Positions 16,387 through 24,503 of a stretch of 64,000 bases of DNA are shown here, in pieces (the first letter of the stretch is position 1; each line of letters opens with the position of its first letter). The stretch is from an uncultured Verrucomicrobiota bacterium (GTDB lineage Bacteria; Verrucomicrobiota; Verrucomicrobiia; Verrucomicrobiales; Verrucomicrobiaceae): the NCBI GenBank assembly GCA_903838675.1, contig CAILZI010000084.1, forward strand, positions 1 through 64,000, written 5' to 3'. Made by a program: the position numbers and the translations under genes. A model generated the notes under the pieces. That model did no database searches, had not been told where the DNA came from, and saw only the letters and a program-made list of their open reading frames with translations.

Positions 16387-17433
16387 ATGAAATCATCAAT
16401 CACCTGGATTCAGGCCTTTCAAAATTATTCAGTTTGTCTCGCAGTTTTATGCCTCTCAAGCTGCGTGTCCAATCACCCGACCTGTTGCACCCACGGGCAG
16501 GTGCAAGTGCCCTGCCACGATGAAAGTAGCCAATCATACCGGGAATGGGCACCAGATGCCAGAACAACGCTGCCTTGCATTGCTGAACAGCCAAAGCGCG
16601 GAGCGCACGTCAAGGGCGTGGTCGTTCTGGCAGTGGGTATGGACGGTACATTGGGTGATTACAAGTCACTTACCCATGCCCTGACCCAGCATGGGTACGC
16701 GGTCTATGGGAGTGAAACGCGGACGATGAAGTATGACTCCGTGAAAGAGCGCCGTGGTCGTGCAGTGCCTTGGTCGCAGTGGCCGGAGGATTTGAGGAAG
16801 TTCACTGAAACCGTCGTGCGCAAGAATCATCCACACCTTCCCATCTATTACCACGGCCACAGTTTCGGCGCGGTTGTGGCGTTGGAGGCCATTGCTGAAC
16901 AAACACACTCAGGAACAAAGTCCGTGGATGGACTGATCCTGCAATCACCCGCCTATGCGTTGCTGCCAGCCCAGAATTCATGTCTGGCAAATGCTTTGCT
17001 CTGGTCGTTTGGGTATTTACGCATGCCTCACCTCGGCCTGATGCAGAGCAGGAAACTCGAAATGGTGGCCAATCCTCCAGGCTGGACCTGCGCTTGGATG
17101 CAATCGGATGATCGCGTTAAAAAGGGCTACAGCCTCTCCTGGGCACGGCAGGTGCTTAAAATGGGAAACAAAGCCCGCATCTTTTCCGAGACCGATCTGC
17201 TTCCGCCCACTTTTGCCCTCTGGGGCAGGAATGATTTCATCACCTTGGGCGGAAGGCTAGGCGATTTCTATGCTCAAAAGCAATCGGATTACGTCGACTA
17301 TCTGAACCTCAAGCTCGCTAAAAAGAAAGCAAAAGTCCTTCCCTATGATGGCTGCCATCTGCTCACGGAGGGCAAAGACAAGGAAGTCGCTATCCGTGAC
17401 ATCATCAAGTGGCTGGACGCACAGAAGCCTTAA
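16387..17433 (+). CDS. Alpha/beta hydrolase lipoprotein, paralogue 2
   Basis: A 348-residue paralogue of the preceding hydrolase. The signal peptide ends CLSSCVSN (lipobox Cys26). The nucleophile motif is HGHSFGA (Ser159), the acid lies in LWGRNDF and the His in GCHLLTEGKDKE. It is the most divergent of the three and carries extra Cys residues after the lipobox (PTCC, VPCHD), which may form disulphides. A lower-GC gap of 156 bp (16231-16386) precedes it and may hold a promoter. Divergence among paralogues suggests different chain-length or head-group preferences rather than recent duplication. Confidence 0.8.
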   Translation: MKSSITWIQAFQNYSVCLAVLCLSSCVSNHPTCCTHGQVQVPCHDESSQSYREWAPDARTTLPCIAEQPKRGAHVKGVVVLAVGMDGTLGDYKSLTHALTQHGYAVYGSETRTMKYDSVKERRGRAVPWSQWPEDLRKFTETVVRKNHPHLPIYYHGHSFGAVVALEAIAEQTHSGTKSVDGLILQSPAYALLPAQNSCLANALLWSFGYLRMPHLGLMQSRKLEMVANPPGWTCAWMQSDDRVKKGYSLSWARQVLKMGNKARIFSETDLLPPTFALWGRNDFITLGGRLGDFYAQKQSDYVDYLNLKLAKKKAKVLPYDGCHLLTEGKDKEVAIRDIIKWLDAQKP

Positions 17434-17441
17434 CCAGCATT

Positions 17442-18392
17442 ATGTCGTTCCTCGCTTTGCTCCGCAATTCCCCCTGCTGCACGCTGCCTTGCGGGGTGGA
17501 GCCTTTTCCTCCCTGCCATGCTTCGCCGCCGCAGCATGTCTGGAGGAGCTTCGATGGAACAGAGCTGCCGTTCACATTTGCCCTGCCGGACACGGGTGTG
17601 CCAAAGGGCATCGTCCTCATCGTCCCCGGAACAGACAGCGTGACCAGCGACTACGCCTCCGTGATTGAGGAAGTGCTGCGCCATGGATACGGAGTTTATG
17701 GCTGCGAAAACCGAACGTTCCGCTACGGCCCGGAGCATTCGCGCGGCGATGCGAGGAACTGGCAACCTTGGGTGGAGGACTTGCGCGGGTTCTCGCGCTT
17801 TGTGCATCAGCGCCATCCCGGCGTGCCGATCTTCTGGCATGGCCACAGTTTTGGTGGTGTGCAGATCTTACAAACAGCGGCGGACAGTGAGGCTGAGGAT
17901 CTCCCAGCGGGACTCATCGTGCATTCACCGGGCTTCGGCCTGATGTTTCGCCAGGCGACCTTTCTACGCGGCCTGAGCTACGGCATCTTCGCGTGGCTGC
18001 GCGTGCCGTGGACGCGCCTCATCGAAGTCGCAGACCTGCCCATGAGCGATGATCCAGTGTTCGACTGCCGCTGGAAACACTCTGACGACCGGGTGCGCGA
18101 GGGCATCAAGGTACGCTATTTCATCCAGGCCGCGAACATGGGCATCGCAGCGCGCAATTCCTCGCCGCATCTCAAGCTGCCCGTGCTGGCACTGTGGGGC
18201 GGCAGGGATCGCCAGGGCCTCGGTGGCAATGAAAAGCTGCGCGCAGAATACAATCACTACATGCAACATGAGCTGGCAGGCGGGCGGGCAGCTTTGTTTT
18301 ATCGCGAGCAGGCATTGCACCTGCTTACCGAGGGCTCGACTAAGCAGGATGCGCTGACAGCCATCATCGGTTGGCTGGCTGCGCTGTCATGA
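17442..18392 (+). CDS. Alpha/beta hydrolase, paralogue 3, without a signal peptide
   Basis: A 316-residue hydrolase from the ATG at 17442, 8 bp after the previous stop. The nucleophile is HGHSFGG (Ser136), the acid lies in LWGGRDR and the His in ALHLLTEGS. It is closer to paralogue 1 than to 2; the region CGVEPFPPC to PPQHVW mirrors the mature N-terminus of paralogue 1. Unlike both neighbours it lacks a signal peptide and lipobox: only about 12 residues (MSFLALLRNS) precede the shared part. The protein may therefore be cytoplasmic, or the start may have been eroded. Confidence 0.78.
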   Translation: MSFLALLRNSPCCTLPCGVEPFPPCHASPPQHVWRSFDGTELPFTFALPDTGVPKGIVLIVPGTDSVTSDYASVIEEVLRHGYGVYGCENRTFRYGPEHSRGDARNWQPWVEDLRGFSRFVHQRHPGVPIFWHGHSFGGVQILQTAADSEAEDLPAGLIVHSPGFGLMFRQATFLRGLSYGIFAWLRVPWTRLIEVADLPMSDDPVFDCRWKHSDDRVREGIKVRYFIQAANMGIAARNSSPHLKLPVLALWGGRDRQGLGGNEKLRAEYNHYMQHELAGGRAALFYREQALHLLTEGSTKQDALTAIIGWLAALS

Positions 18393-18424
18393 GTGACAGG
18401 CTGTGGTTCCTATTTTTCAAAATC

Positions 18425-19456
18425 ATGAAATTTAAAAATACCGGATGCTTGTTTGTCCTCTCGATAGTGTTGTCCGCTCATGCCCTTGCCGACGATCTGG
18501 CGAACTATTCATTGTCACAGCGCTTTCCGGGGGCGCTTAGTCACTTGAGTTTTTATGGCGATGTGTCGGCCAAGAGTGGCGCATCGGCGGCGAGCAAGTG
18601 GGAGTCGTCGCCTAATCCTGCGAACAAAGGCTGGGGGTTTGCCCAGGACTATGACTGGCGGCTCAGTGGGCAGTACAACAACATCTCCTTTGCCAACGGC
18701 ACTCAGTTGAATGTGACCTCACAAACCGCCACGATGGACGCCGGGGATCTTGGCGTGCTGCGCATGGCCCTGCTTCAGATCAATAGCAACACTCGGCCGG
18801 CGGGTGGAGCGCTGGCGCTGCCATTTCAATTCAACCTCACTGGATTCCAGCTGAGTTGGGGGAAGAAGTTGAGCCGCAGTTTTTCGCTGGGCCTCGATGG
18901 TGGCTTCACTCATGGCGACACCTCCTTCAAGTTGCCAGCATTCGATCTAGCACACACGGACAAGGACACTTATAATTTCCGGATCGGTGGCCTGTGGCAG
19001 CCCTCGCCGAAATGGTATGCAGGCTTGTACGGCGACTTCATATATGGATCCGCGTCCACCATGCTGAAATTGCCAACGCCCTTTGGCATTGTGCAGAGTG
19101 CATCCACCGAGGTTGTTAAGCAGTACATGGTGCATCCGGGTCTCGCGTATGAGTTCGCTGAAAATGCCATGATCCATGCCGACTACGAAGCGGGCTGGAT
19201 CAGCAATCAAACAAAGACGTTGTTGTTGGAACGTTTTGCCATGGGGACTGACATTCCATTGGCTCAGTTTTTCTACCTGCGCGCGGGCTCTGCAGTTGAT
19301 TCCCGTGGCAACGCATCCTGGAGTACAGGTGTGGGGTTTTATCCGAGCAAGCATGTCTTCATTGACTGTGCCTATCAGAATAATGTTTTCCCTGAATTGA
19401 GCCAGGAATTCGGACGCTCTGAGACGCTCAATGCATCGGTCAGTATTCAGTGGTGA
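18425..19456 (+). CDS. Outer-membrane beta-barrel protein
   Basis: A 343-residue exported protein. The signal peptide MKFKNTGCLFVLSIVLSAHA with an AHALAD cleavage site decided the start; an ATG at 18389 overlapping the previous stop would spoil it. The mature part is rich in alternating aromatic/polar strands and Gly, as in LSWGKKLSRSFSLGLDGGF and KWYAGLYGDFIYG, and it ends in VSIQW, the aromatic terminus used for barrel insertion. The number of strands cannot be fixed by eye. It closes the lipid cluster and may be a porin-like exporter or receptor for its product (inference). Confidence 0.65.
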   Translation: MKFKNTGCLFVLSIVLSAHALADDLANYSLSQRFPGALSHLSFYGDVSAKSGASAASKWESSPNPANKGWGFAQDYDWRLSGQYNNISFANGTQLNVTSQTATMDAGDLGVLRMALLQINSNTRPAGGALALPFQFNLTGFQLSWGKKLSRSFSLGLDGGFTHGDTSFKLPAFDLAHTDKDTYNFRIGGLWQPSPKWYAGLYGDFIYGSASTMLKLPTPFGIVQSASTEVVKQYMVHPGLAYEFAENAMIHADYEAGWISNQTKTLLLERFAMGTDIPLAQFFYLRAGSAVDSRGNASWSTGVGFYPSKHVFIDCAYQNNVFPELSQEFGRSETLNASVSIQW

Positions 19457-19500
19457 ATCTGCTGCCCACGTCACTGCATTTGGTGCCAGCATTGCGGCAA

Positions 19501-19578
19501 TTCTTCGGCACGCTACATCATGGCCGGAGTCTCAGAAAATCAAAACAGCTCGCTGATGGTCGAACCTTCCGTCAATGC
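19501..19578. repeat. 78-bp imperfect direct repeat, right copy
   Basis: It overlaps the last 13 codons of the DUF1501 gene (minus strand) and 39 bp downstream of its stop. The left partner is at 11467-11544. Together they bracket the LuxR-to-barrel cluster. Confidence 0.8.
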
Positions 19579-20904
19579 CACAGGCCGTCCATCCGCAGAA
19601 GTATAGCTGATCTCACGGTAGTCGTATCCCAGCGCCGAGTACATGCTGGCATGAATGTCTGCCGGCGTCACCGGACGCTCTTGGGGATAAGCCCCGCTGG
19701 CATCCGAACTGCCGATCACCTGTCCGCCGCGCACCCCGCCTCCGGCAAGCACGACGGTGTAGCAGCCCGGCCAGTGGTCACGACCCGCATCGTTGTTGAT
19801 CTTCGGCGTACGTCCAAACTCACCCATCCAGACCACCAGCGTGCTTTCCAGCAGGCCGCGTTCTTCCAGATCATCCAGCAGGGCGGAGTAGGCCTGCTCC
19901 ATCGGCGGCACCAGCCGGTTCTTGAGCCCGTTGAAGTTGTCCTTGTGCGTGTCCCAGGTGATGGAGGGCCCGTTCACCGTCGTGACAAACCGTGTGCCAG
20001 ACTCCACCAGCCTGCGCGCCAGCAGGTGCGACTGGCCCCAGCTGTGCCGGCCATAGCGCTCGCGCACCTTGTCCGGTTCTTTGGTCAGATCAAAGGCGTT
20101 TGCAGCCTTGCCAGATTGCAGCATGGCCGTGGCCTGCTCATTGAAAATGTCCATCTGCGCCGTCTGGCTGGTGGCGATGGGACGAGTGGCGGCACTCATT
20201 TGGTTCAGCAGCGCCAGGCGCTCTTGCAGGCGCGCGGGCGTGAGGCTGGCATCCAGCCCCATGTTCCTCACGCGAAAGGTGGCTGCGTTTGGATCATCAT
20301 CGAGCACATAGGGATCGAAACGTGTGCCCAGGCAGCCGCCAAACTGGCCGGGCGTCAGATACACCTTGCTGTCGCAGTGCGGAAACGGCGTGATCACATA
20401 CGGTGGCACTCCCTTGCTGAAGCCATCCCGCTGCGCCAGCCAGCCCACGAGTGTCCCTACTCCGGGCAGATCAGTCGGGCTCGGCGTGATGAGTGTGCTG
20501 TCCACCCGGTACGGCCGCCCCGTCGTGGCCCAGTGCATGCCGCCATTGTGACTGCTATGTCCGTGGCTCACCGACCGGATCAGCGCCAGCTTGTCCATCC
20601 GCTTCGCCATCTGTGGCAGCAGCTCTGTCACGTGAATGCCCGGCACGTTGCTGCGAATCGTTTTGAATTCGCCACGAATCTCAGAGGGACCGTCCGGCTT
20701 CGGATCCCAAAGATCAATATGGCTTGGTGCGCCCCCATTGAAGATCATGATCACTGACTTCGCCTTGCCGAGCCCGATGCCGACCTTGTTCGACGTCGCA
20801 CCCAGCGCTGCAAGCTGGTTCAACCCCAGCCCCAGCATCCCCATACCACCGGCATGGAGCAAGCTGCGTCGCGATAGACGAATCTCTGGAACGGAAGAGC
20901 GCAC
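19540..20904 (-). CDS. DUF1501 Tat-exported protein
   Basis: A 454-residue DUF1501 protein, a sulfatase/alkaline-phosphatase-superfamily relative abundant in Planctomycetes and Verrucomicrobia. A twin-arginine signal begins LSRRSLLHAGGMGMLGLGL. The fold begins AKSVIMIFNGGAPSHIDLWD and includes SHGHSSHNGGMHWATTG, TWDTHKDNF and VVWMGEFGRTP, typical of the family. It acts outside the cytoplasm, with unknown substrate. DUF1501 genes normally stand beside a DUF1549/DUF1553 cytochrome gene, but this one is alone. Its 3' end is duplicated at 11467-11544, so the partner and a second copy may have been lost when the intervening block was gained. Confidence 0.88.
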   Translation of the reverse strand: MRSSVPEIRLSRRSLLHAGGMGMLGLGLNQLAALGATSNKVGIGLGKAKSVIMIFNGGAPSHIDLWDPKPDGPSEIRGEFKTIRSNVPGIHVTELLPQMAKRMDKLALIRSVSHGHSSHNGGMHWATTGRPYRVDSTLITPSPTDLPGVGTLVGWLAQRDGFSKGVPPYVITPFPHCDSKVYLTPGQFGGCLGTRFDPYVLDDDPNAATFRVRNMGLDASLTPARLQERLALLNQMSAATRPIATSQTAQMDIFNEQATAMLQSGKAANAFDLTKEPDKVRERYGRHSWGQSHLLARRLVESGTRFVTTVNGPSITWDTHKDNFNGLKNRLVPPMEQAYSALLDDLEERGLLESTLVVWMGEFGRTPKINNDAGRDHWPGCYTVVLAGGGVRGGQVIGSSDASGAYPQERPVTPADIHASMYSALGYDYREISYTSADGRPVALTEGSTISELF

Positions 20905-20980
20905 GATGTCACAACCTACGAGGCCAGGACGACGATCTTGCGACAGCCAGTCAATTCAGAGCCGCAGCAACTCGCTCCGC

Positions 20981-22102
20981 CTATTTCCTCTTTCGGATCC
21001 GCGCCGGCGACATCCACTCATTATAGAGCTCGGATTTGCCGTCGTAGCTGCACTCATGCATGTTTTCAAACGCATCAATCACCCGGCCCGGCAGCCACTC
21101 CTTGTCGGCATTTTGGATCTGCACCTTTGCCCCCGCTTTGTATGTCGGGTATTCATATTCGCGCACCTTGGCCGCAGGCACCCAGGCTCGTTTTGAGTAG
21201 AGACTTTTATCGGTGAAGTGCACACGCATTTTTGCCGGCTCGTCGTTCTCGTCCATCACCACATCCACCACTTCGGCCTTGTCCCACTCATCTCCGTTTT
21301 TGGCTTCCACCAGGTTGCCTATGCCATCCTTGGCCGGTCGGTCGGTCTTTGAAAGCACCAGTGTGTCATCAAACGTTCCGGTGGTGGTATGGAGCGGTTT
21401 TCCCTCCGCCACAAAAGCCATGTAGTGTACGGCAAAGTCACACAGCTCGGAAAAGCTCACACTGTTGGACGCATCGGCATCCATTGCCACGTCACCTGAC
21501 CATGCACGGATCAGCAGATCGTTGAAACGCCACCCGCTGTAGGCAAGGTTGGCGGAGCCCGTCGTGCTCAGCGCACCGAACGAGATATGCGACTTCGTGC
21601 GCGCTTCGATCATGTCCACAAAACCTCCCGAGTAGCAGCAGTCAGAGAACAAAATGGCCTGCGATCCATGGAAGTTGCTCTCGATCTTGTTCATCAGCCA
21701 CTCGATGGGAATGGAGCCGTTGAACGTGTAAAACGTGTGTTTCCCCGTTTCGGGGTCGTAGCCACCATGGCTGCTGAAGTAGCAGATGAGAGTCTCCTCC
21801 TCGGTGCTCTCATCCAGAAACAGCGGAAAGGACTCCGTGATCGTTTCCTTCGTCGCCTCGCCATCCTTGAGGTAGAGGATTTGATCCTCCCTCACCCCGC
21901 GCTTGATCAGCAGTTTCACCAGCGGATCATCCAGGCGGTCATGCATGGTAAAGGAGGATGTTTCTGGCGTTTCACCCTCAAACATCGCCATGCTGAACAC
22001 CACCAGCCGCGTGTTCTCAGGAATCCAGTGCGGTGCCTTGGCCGCAGCATTCAAAAGCCCGCAGGCGAGCCATCCAACAATCATGAGAAGCCGGGCATTC
22101 AT
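20981..22102 (-). CDS. Secreted caspase-like (C14) protease with two C-terminal Tudor-like domains
   Basis: A 373-residue exported protein. The signal peptide MNARLLMIVGWLACGLLNAAAKA fixes the start at 22102. The caspase-like p20 core has the catalytic His in CYFSSHGG (about 112) and Cys in LFSDCCYSGG (about 155-156). An SGNH-like reading is excluded by this His/Cys pair. Residues about 262-314 (GNLVEAKNGDEWDKAEVVDV onward) and 322-370 (AGAKVQIQNADKEWLPGRV onward) look like two small barrels of the Tudor/Agenet kind, each starting with a hydrophobic VEA or VQI strand and a W-x(4-8)-V strand. Such barrels on an exported protease are unusual. The substrate is unknown. Confidence 0.8.
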   Translation of the reverse strand: MNARLLMIVGWLACGLLNAAAKAPHWIPENTRLVVFSMAMFEGETPETSSFTMHDRLDDPLVKLLIKRGVREDQILYLKDGEATKETITESFPLFLDESTEEETLICYFSSHGGYDPETGKHTFYTFNGSIPIEWLMNKIESNFHGSQAILFSDCCYSGGFVDMIEARTKSHISFGALSTTGSANLAYSGWRFNDLLIRAWSGDVAMDADASNSVSFSELCDFAVHYMAFVAEGKPLHTTTGTFDDTLVLSKTDRPAKDGIGNLVEAKNGDEWDKAEVVDVVMDENDEPAKMRVHFTDKSLYSKRAWVPAAKVREYEYPTYKAGAKVQIQNADKEWLPGRVIDAFENMHECSYDGKSELYNEWMSPARIRKRK

Positions 22103-22228
22103 TCCGAAAGGATGACACACCCAGGTCGGCGGCTCCAGTCACACCTTCATTAAAAGATGCGCTAAAAGCTCCCCTGGCTCTCTCAACACGCCGCTAAACA
22201 TGCGCCTCAGCCTCCGTATGCCTTCATC

Positions 22229-23737
22229 ATGGATCGCCGAGACTTCATCAAGACCACCAGCGCCGCCGCTGCTTTGACGGGCGCACGCAAAGTTCTGTCC
22301 GCACCCGCTGCCAAACGTCAGCCCGGCCTCATCAAAACCGAAAACGCCAGACCCGGCGCGAGTTTCCAGCTCACGCGCATGCGGCCGGATGACTCCAAAT
22401 CCTACCGCACCTCGCTCATCGAAGGCTACTGCTCGCGCCAGTCGGTCAAAGCCGGCGAAAAACTCGACATCTTTGTCAGCACCAAGCCGGCGGCCAAGTT
22501 CACCATCGACCTCTTCCGCATGGGCTACTACGACGGCGCCGGCTCGCGCCTGATGACCACCCTCGGCCCCTTCGAAGGCAAAGTGCAACCCGTGCCCGAA
22601 ATGGCCGACAAGCGTCTGCGCGAGTGCCAGTGGGAATCCTCCACCACCCTCACCATTCCCGCCGACTGGCCCAGCGGTGTCTATCTCGGCCGGCTCTCCA
22701 CCGTTCCTGAAGCCGCCGAAAAACCCTATTGGCAGAGCTACATCATCTTCATCGTCACCGACGACCGCCCCGCCGACATCCTCTTTCAATGCAGCGACAA
22801 CACCTGGCAGGCCTACAATCGCTGGCCCGTCAATGAATCCCTCTACACCGATCCCCGCGCCGCCCACGCCCCCGGTGTCAGTGTCAGCTTTGACCGCCCT
22901 TACGGCAAGTACGTGCAGATCTTCGACAACCCTCAAAGCATGGGCAGTGGCGAGTTCCTCCTCTGGGAATACCCGCTCTGCTACTGGCTCGAAAAAGAAG
23001 GCTACGACGTCACCTACTGCTCCAACGTCGACAACCTCAATCCTGCCAACCTCGCCCGCGTCAAAACCATGATCAGCGTCGGTCACGACGAATACTGGGA
23101 CATGCGCCAATACACCAACGTCAAACAGGCCATCGAGAATGGCCTCAGCGTCCTCTGGCTCTCCGCCAACGACGTCTACATGGTCACCCCCTTCACCCCG
23201 AATGCGAATGGCGCAGTCCATCGCCGTCTCACCCGCGAAACCTGTTACGGCGAATTCCGCGAGGAAGAAAAAGAAGCCTACTCCAAAGTCCTCGGCCCCT
23301 TCGAAAATCCCGGCCCGGATGAACGCGACATCATCGGCGCACGCACCACCGTCCCCTTCAACGGCGGCGGCGACTGGACCTGCGCCAAGCCCGATCACTG
23401 GCTCTTCTCAGGCACCGGCATGAAGCAGGGCGACAGCATCCCCGGCCTCGTCGGCTGGGAATTCCACGGCGATCCCGACACCGCCCGCCCCGGCCTCGAA
23501 GTCGTCGCCGAAGGCAACGTCTGGGCCGGTGGCACCCGCCTCGGCAAATACGCCGCCACCCTCTACGAAGGACCCAAGAAAAACATCGTCTTCAACGCCA
23601 CCACCATCTTCTGGTCTCAGGGCCTCAGCGATCCCCCCGGCCACATGATCCCCTGGAGCCACTTCTCCCGCCCTCACGGCCCCGACGCCCGCGTCCAACG
23701 CATCACGCAAAACGCCTTGAAGCGCGCTCTGGCATGA
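22229..23737 (+). CDS. N,N-dimethylformamidase large-subunit-like protein (Tat-exported)
   Basis: A 502-residue protein with a Tat signal (MDRRDFIKTTSAAAALTGA). The rest matches the DmfA2-like family of large-subunit dimethylformamidase homologues: GYCSRQSVKAGE, FRMGYYDGAGSR, WQAYNRWP, an aromatic-rich SYIIFIVTDD, GHDEYWDM and VGWEFHGDPD. In true DMFase two Tyr and a Glu bind iron; residues of that kind occur near YWDM, but I cannot prove the site. The small subunit is absent. Homologues in this phylum are often exported with unknown function. Its strongly C-biased codon use is that of the chromosomal backbone. Confidence 0.7.
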   Translation: MDRRDFIKTTSAAAALTGARKVLSAPAAKRQPGLIKTENARPGASFQLTRMRPDDSKSYRTSLIEGYCSRQSVKAGEKLDIFVSTKPAAKFTIDLFRMGYYDGAGSRLMTTLGPFEGKVQPVPEMADKRLRECQWESSTTLTIPADWPSGVYLGRLSTVPEAAEKPYWQSYIIFIVTDDRPADILFQCSDNTWQAYNRWPVNESLYTDPRAAHAPGVSVSFDRPYGKYVQIFDNPQSMGSGEFLLWEYPLCYWLEKEGYDVTYCSNVDNLNPANLARVKTMISVGHDEYWDMRQYTNVKQAIENGLSVLWLSANDVYMVTPFTPNANGAVHRRLTRETCYGEFREEEKEAYSKVLGPFENPGPDERDIIGARTTVPFNGGGDWTCAKPDHWLFSGTGMKQGDSIPGLVGWEFHGDPDTARPGLEVVAEGNVWAGGTRLGKYAATLYEGPKKNIVFNATTIFWSQGLSDPPGHMIPWSHFSRPHGPDARVQRITQNALKRALA

Positions 23738-24105
23738 GATGGCAGCTTGCCATAAAACGAGCTCTGGAAATGGCCGCTTGGACCTTGGCCCCTGTCGCCG
23801 CTCTAGGTGCTCATCATGCCGCCCGGTTGAAATTTGCATTCCTCCAGCAGCACCAGTTTGTCATCGCCAATGTCGATGACCGAACCCTTCGTGCGGAGCA
23901 CATCTGGCAGCAGACTGATCAGCATTATTATGGCTTGCTGTGCATGGCCGCCTTTCTGATCCCTGTCTTATGCTGCCTCATTCAGCACCTTGGCCTTCGC
24001 TGGTGGTGGCACGCTTTCATAGGCATCGTCGTCTGCGCCCCAGTCCTGTGGTATACCTCCGTTGCCTTGTATCTATTCGGAAGGGTGATCACGCAGGCAC
24101 CTTGA
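23734..24105 (+). CDS. Small membrane protein
   Basis: A 123-residue protein whose ATG overlaps the stop of the upstream gene (ATGA). It has an N-terminal hydrophobic stretch (AAWTLAPVAALGAHHAA) and two strong TM segments at about 69-85 and 93-116 (CMAAFLIPVLCCLIQHLGL, then FIGIVVCAPVLWYTSVALYLF). No family recognised. Codon use is less C-biased than in its neighbour. Confidence 0.55.
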   Translation: MRWQLAIKRALEMAAWTLAPVAALGAHHAARLKFAFLQQHQFVIANVDDRTLRAEHIWQQTDQHYYGLLCMAAFLIPVLCCLIQHLGLRWWWHAFIGIVVCAPVLWYTSVALYLFGRVITQAP

Positions 24106-24503
24106 TCCAGTTATTCCGTTTTGACCTTCTTTCCCAAACTTCGCGCAGCTGCATTGGGGGCGCGTGTGCCCACTGCAAGGTAGGGCGGCTTGTCCTCAAG
24201 CCGCCTCCGAACGTCTCCTCGCGCTCTATTTGCCCATCGTTTTTTCGGGCATGCCCTCTCACTTTCCCCACTGCGCTCTGCCACACACCAGCTCCAACGG
24301 AGCTGCGTATCATAGCGAAGGGTTGCCGAGCCTTGGCGAGGCTAACCTGGTAGCTCACGGTGAGTCCAATCTGGGAAGCAAACCCAGAACACCGCTGAAC
24401 ATAACGTCAACCAGCAGCGTCTGCAAAAAGCTCCGCCGCACATCGCTCACGAACAAGCAATACCTTCTTATTTCCCATCCCTCACGATCAATGCCCTCCC
24501 ACC
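24106..24503. repeat. Intergenic region with a family C repeat copy and a Gly/Cys-type hairpin
   Basis: No gene is seen. A hairpin GGCGGCTTGTCCTCAAGCCGCC lies at about 24183-24204; its relative is at 30690-30712. From about 24275 to 24442 runs one copy of an approximately 160-bp repeat (family C, beginning CTGCCACACACCAG) whose other copies are at 37048-37200 and 51268-51430. Confidence 0.65.

Noticed and set aside
22139..23398. A 419-codon minus-strand frame opposite the DmfA2-like gene
   Set aside because: It is antisense to a recognised protein, with repetitive Gly/Ala/Val content and no motif.
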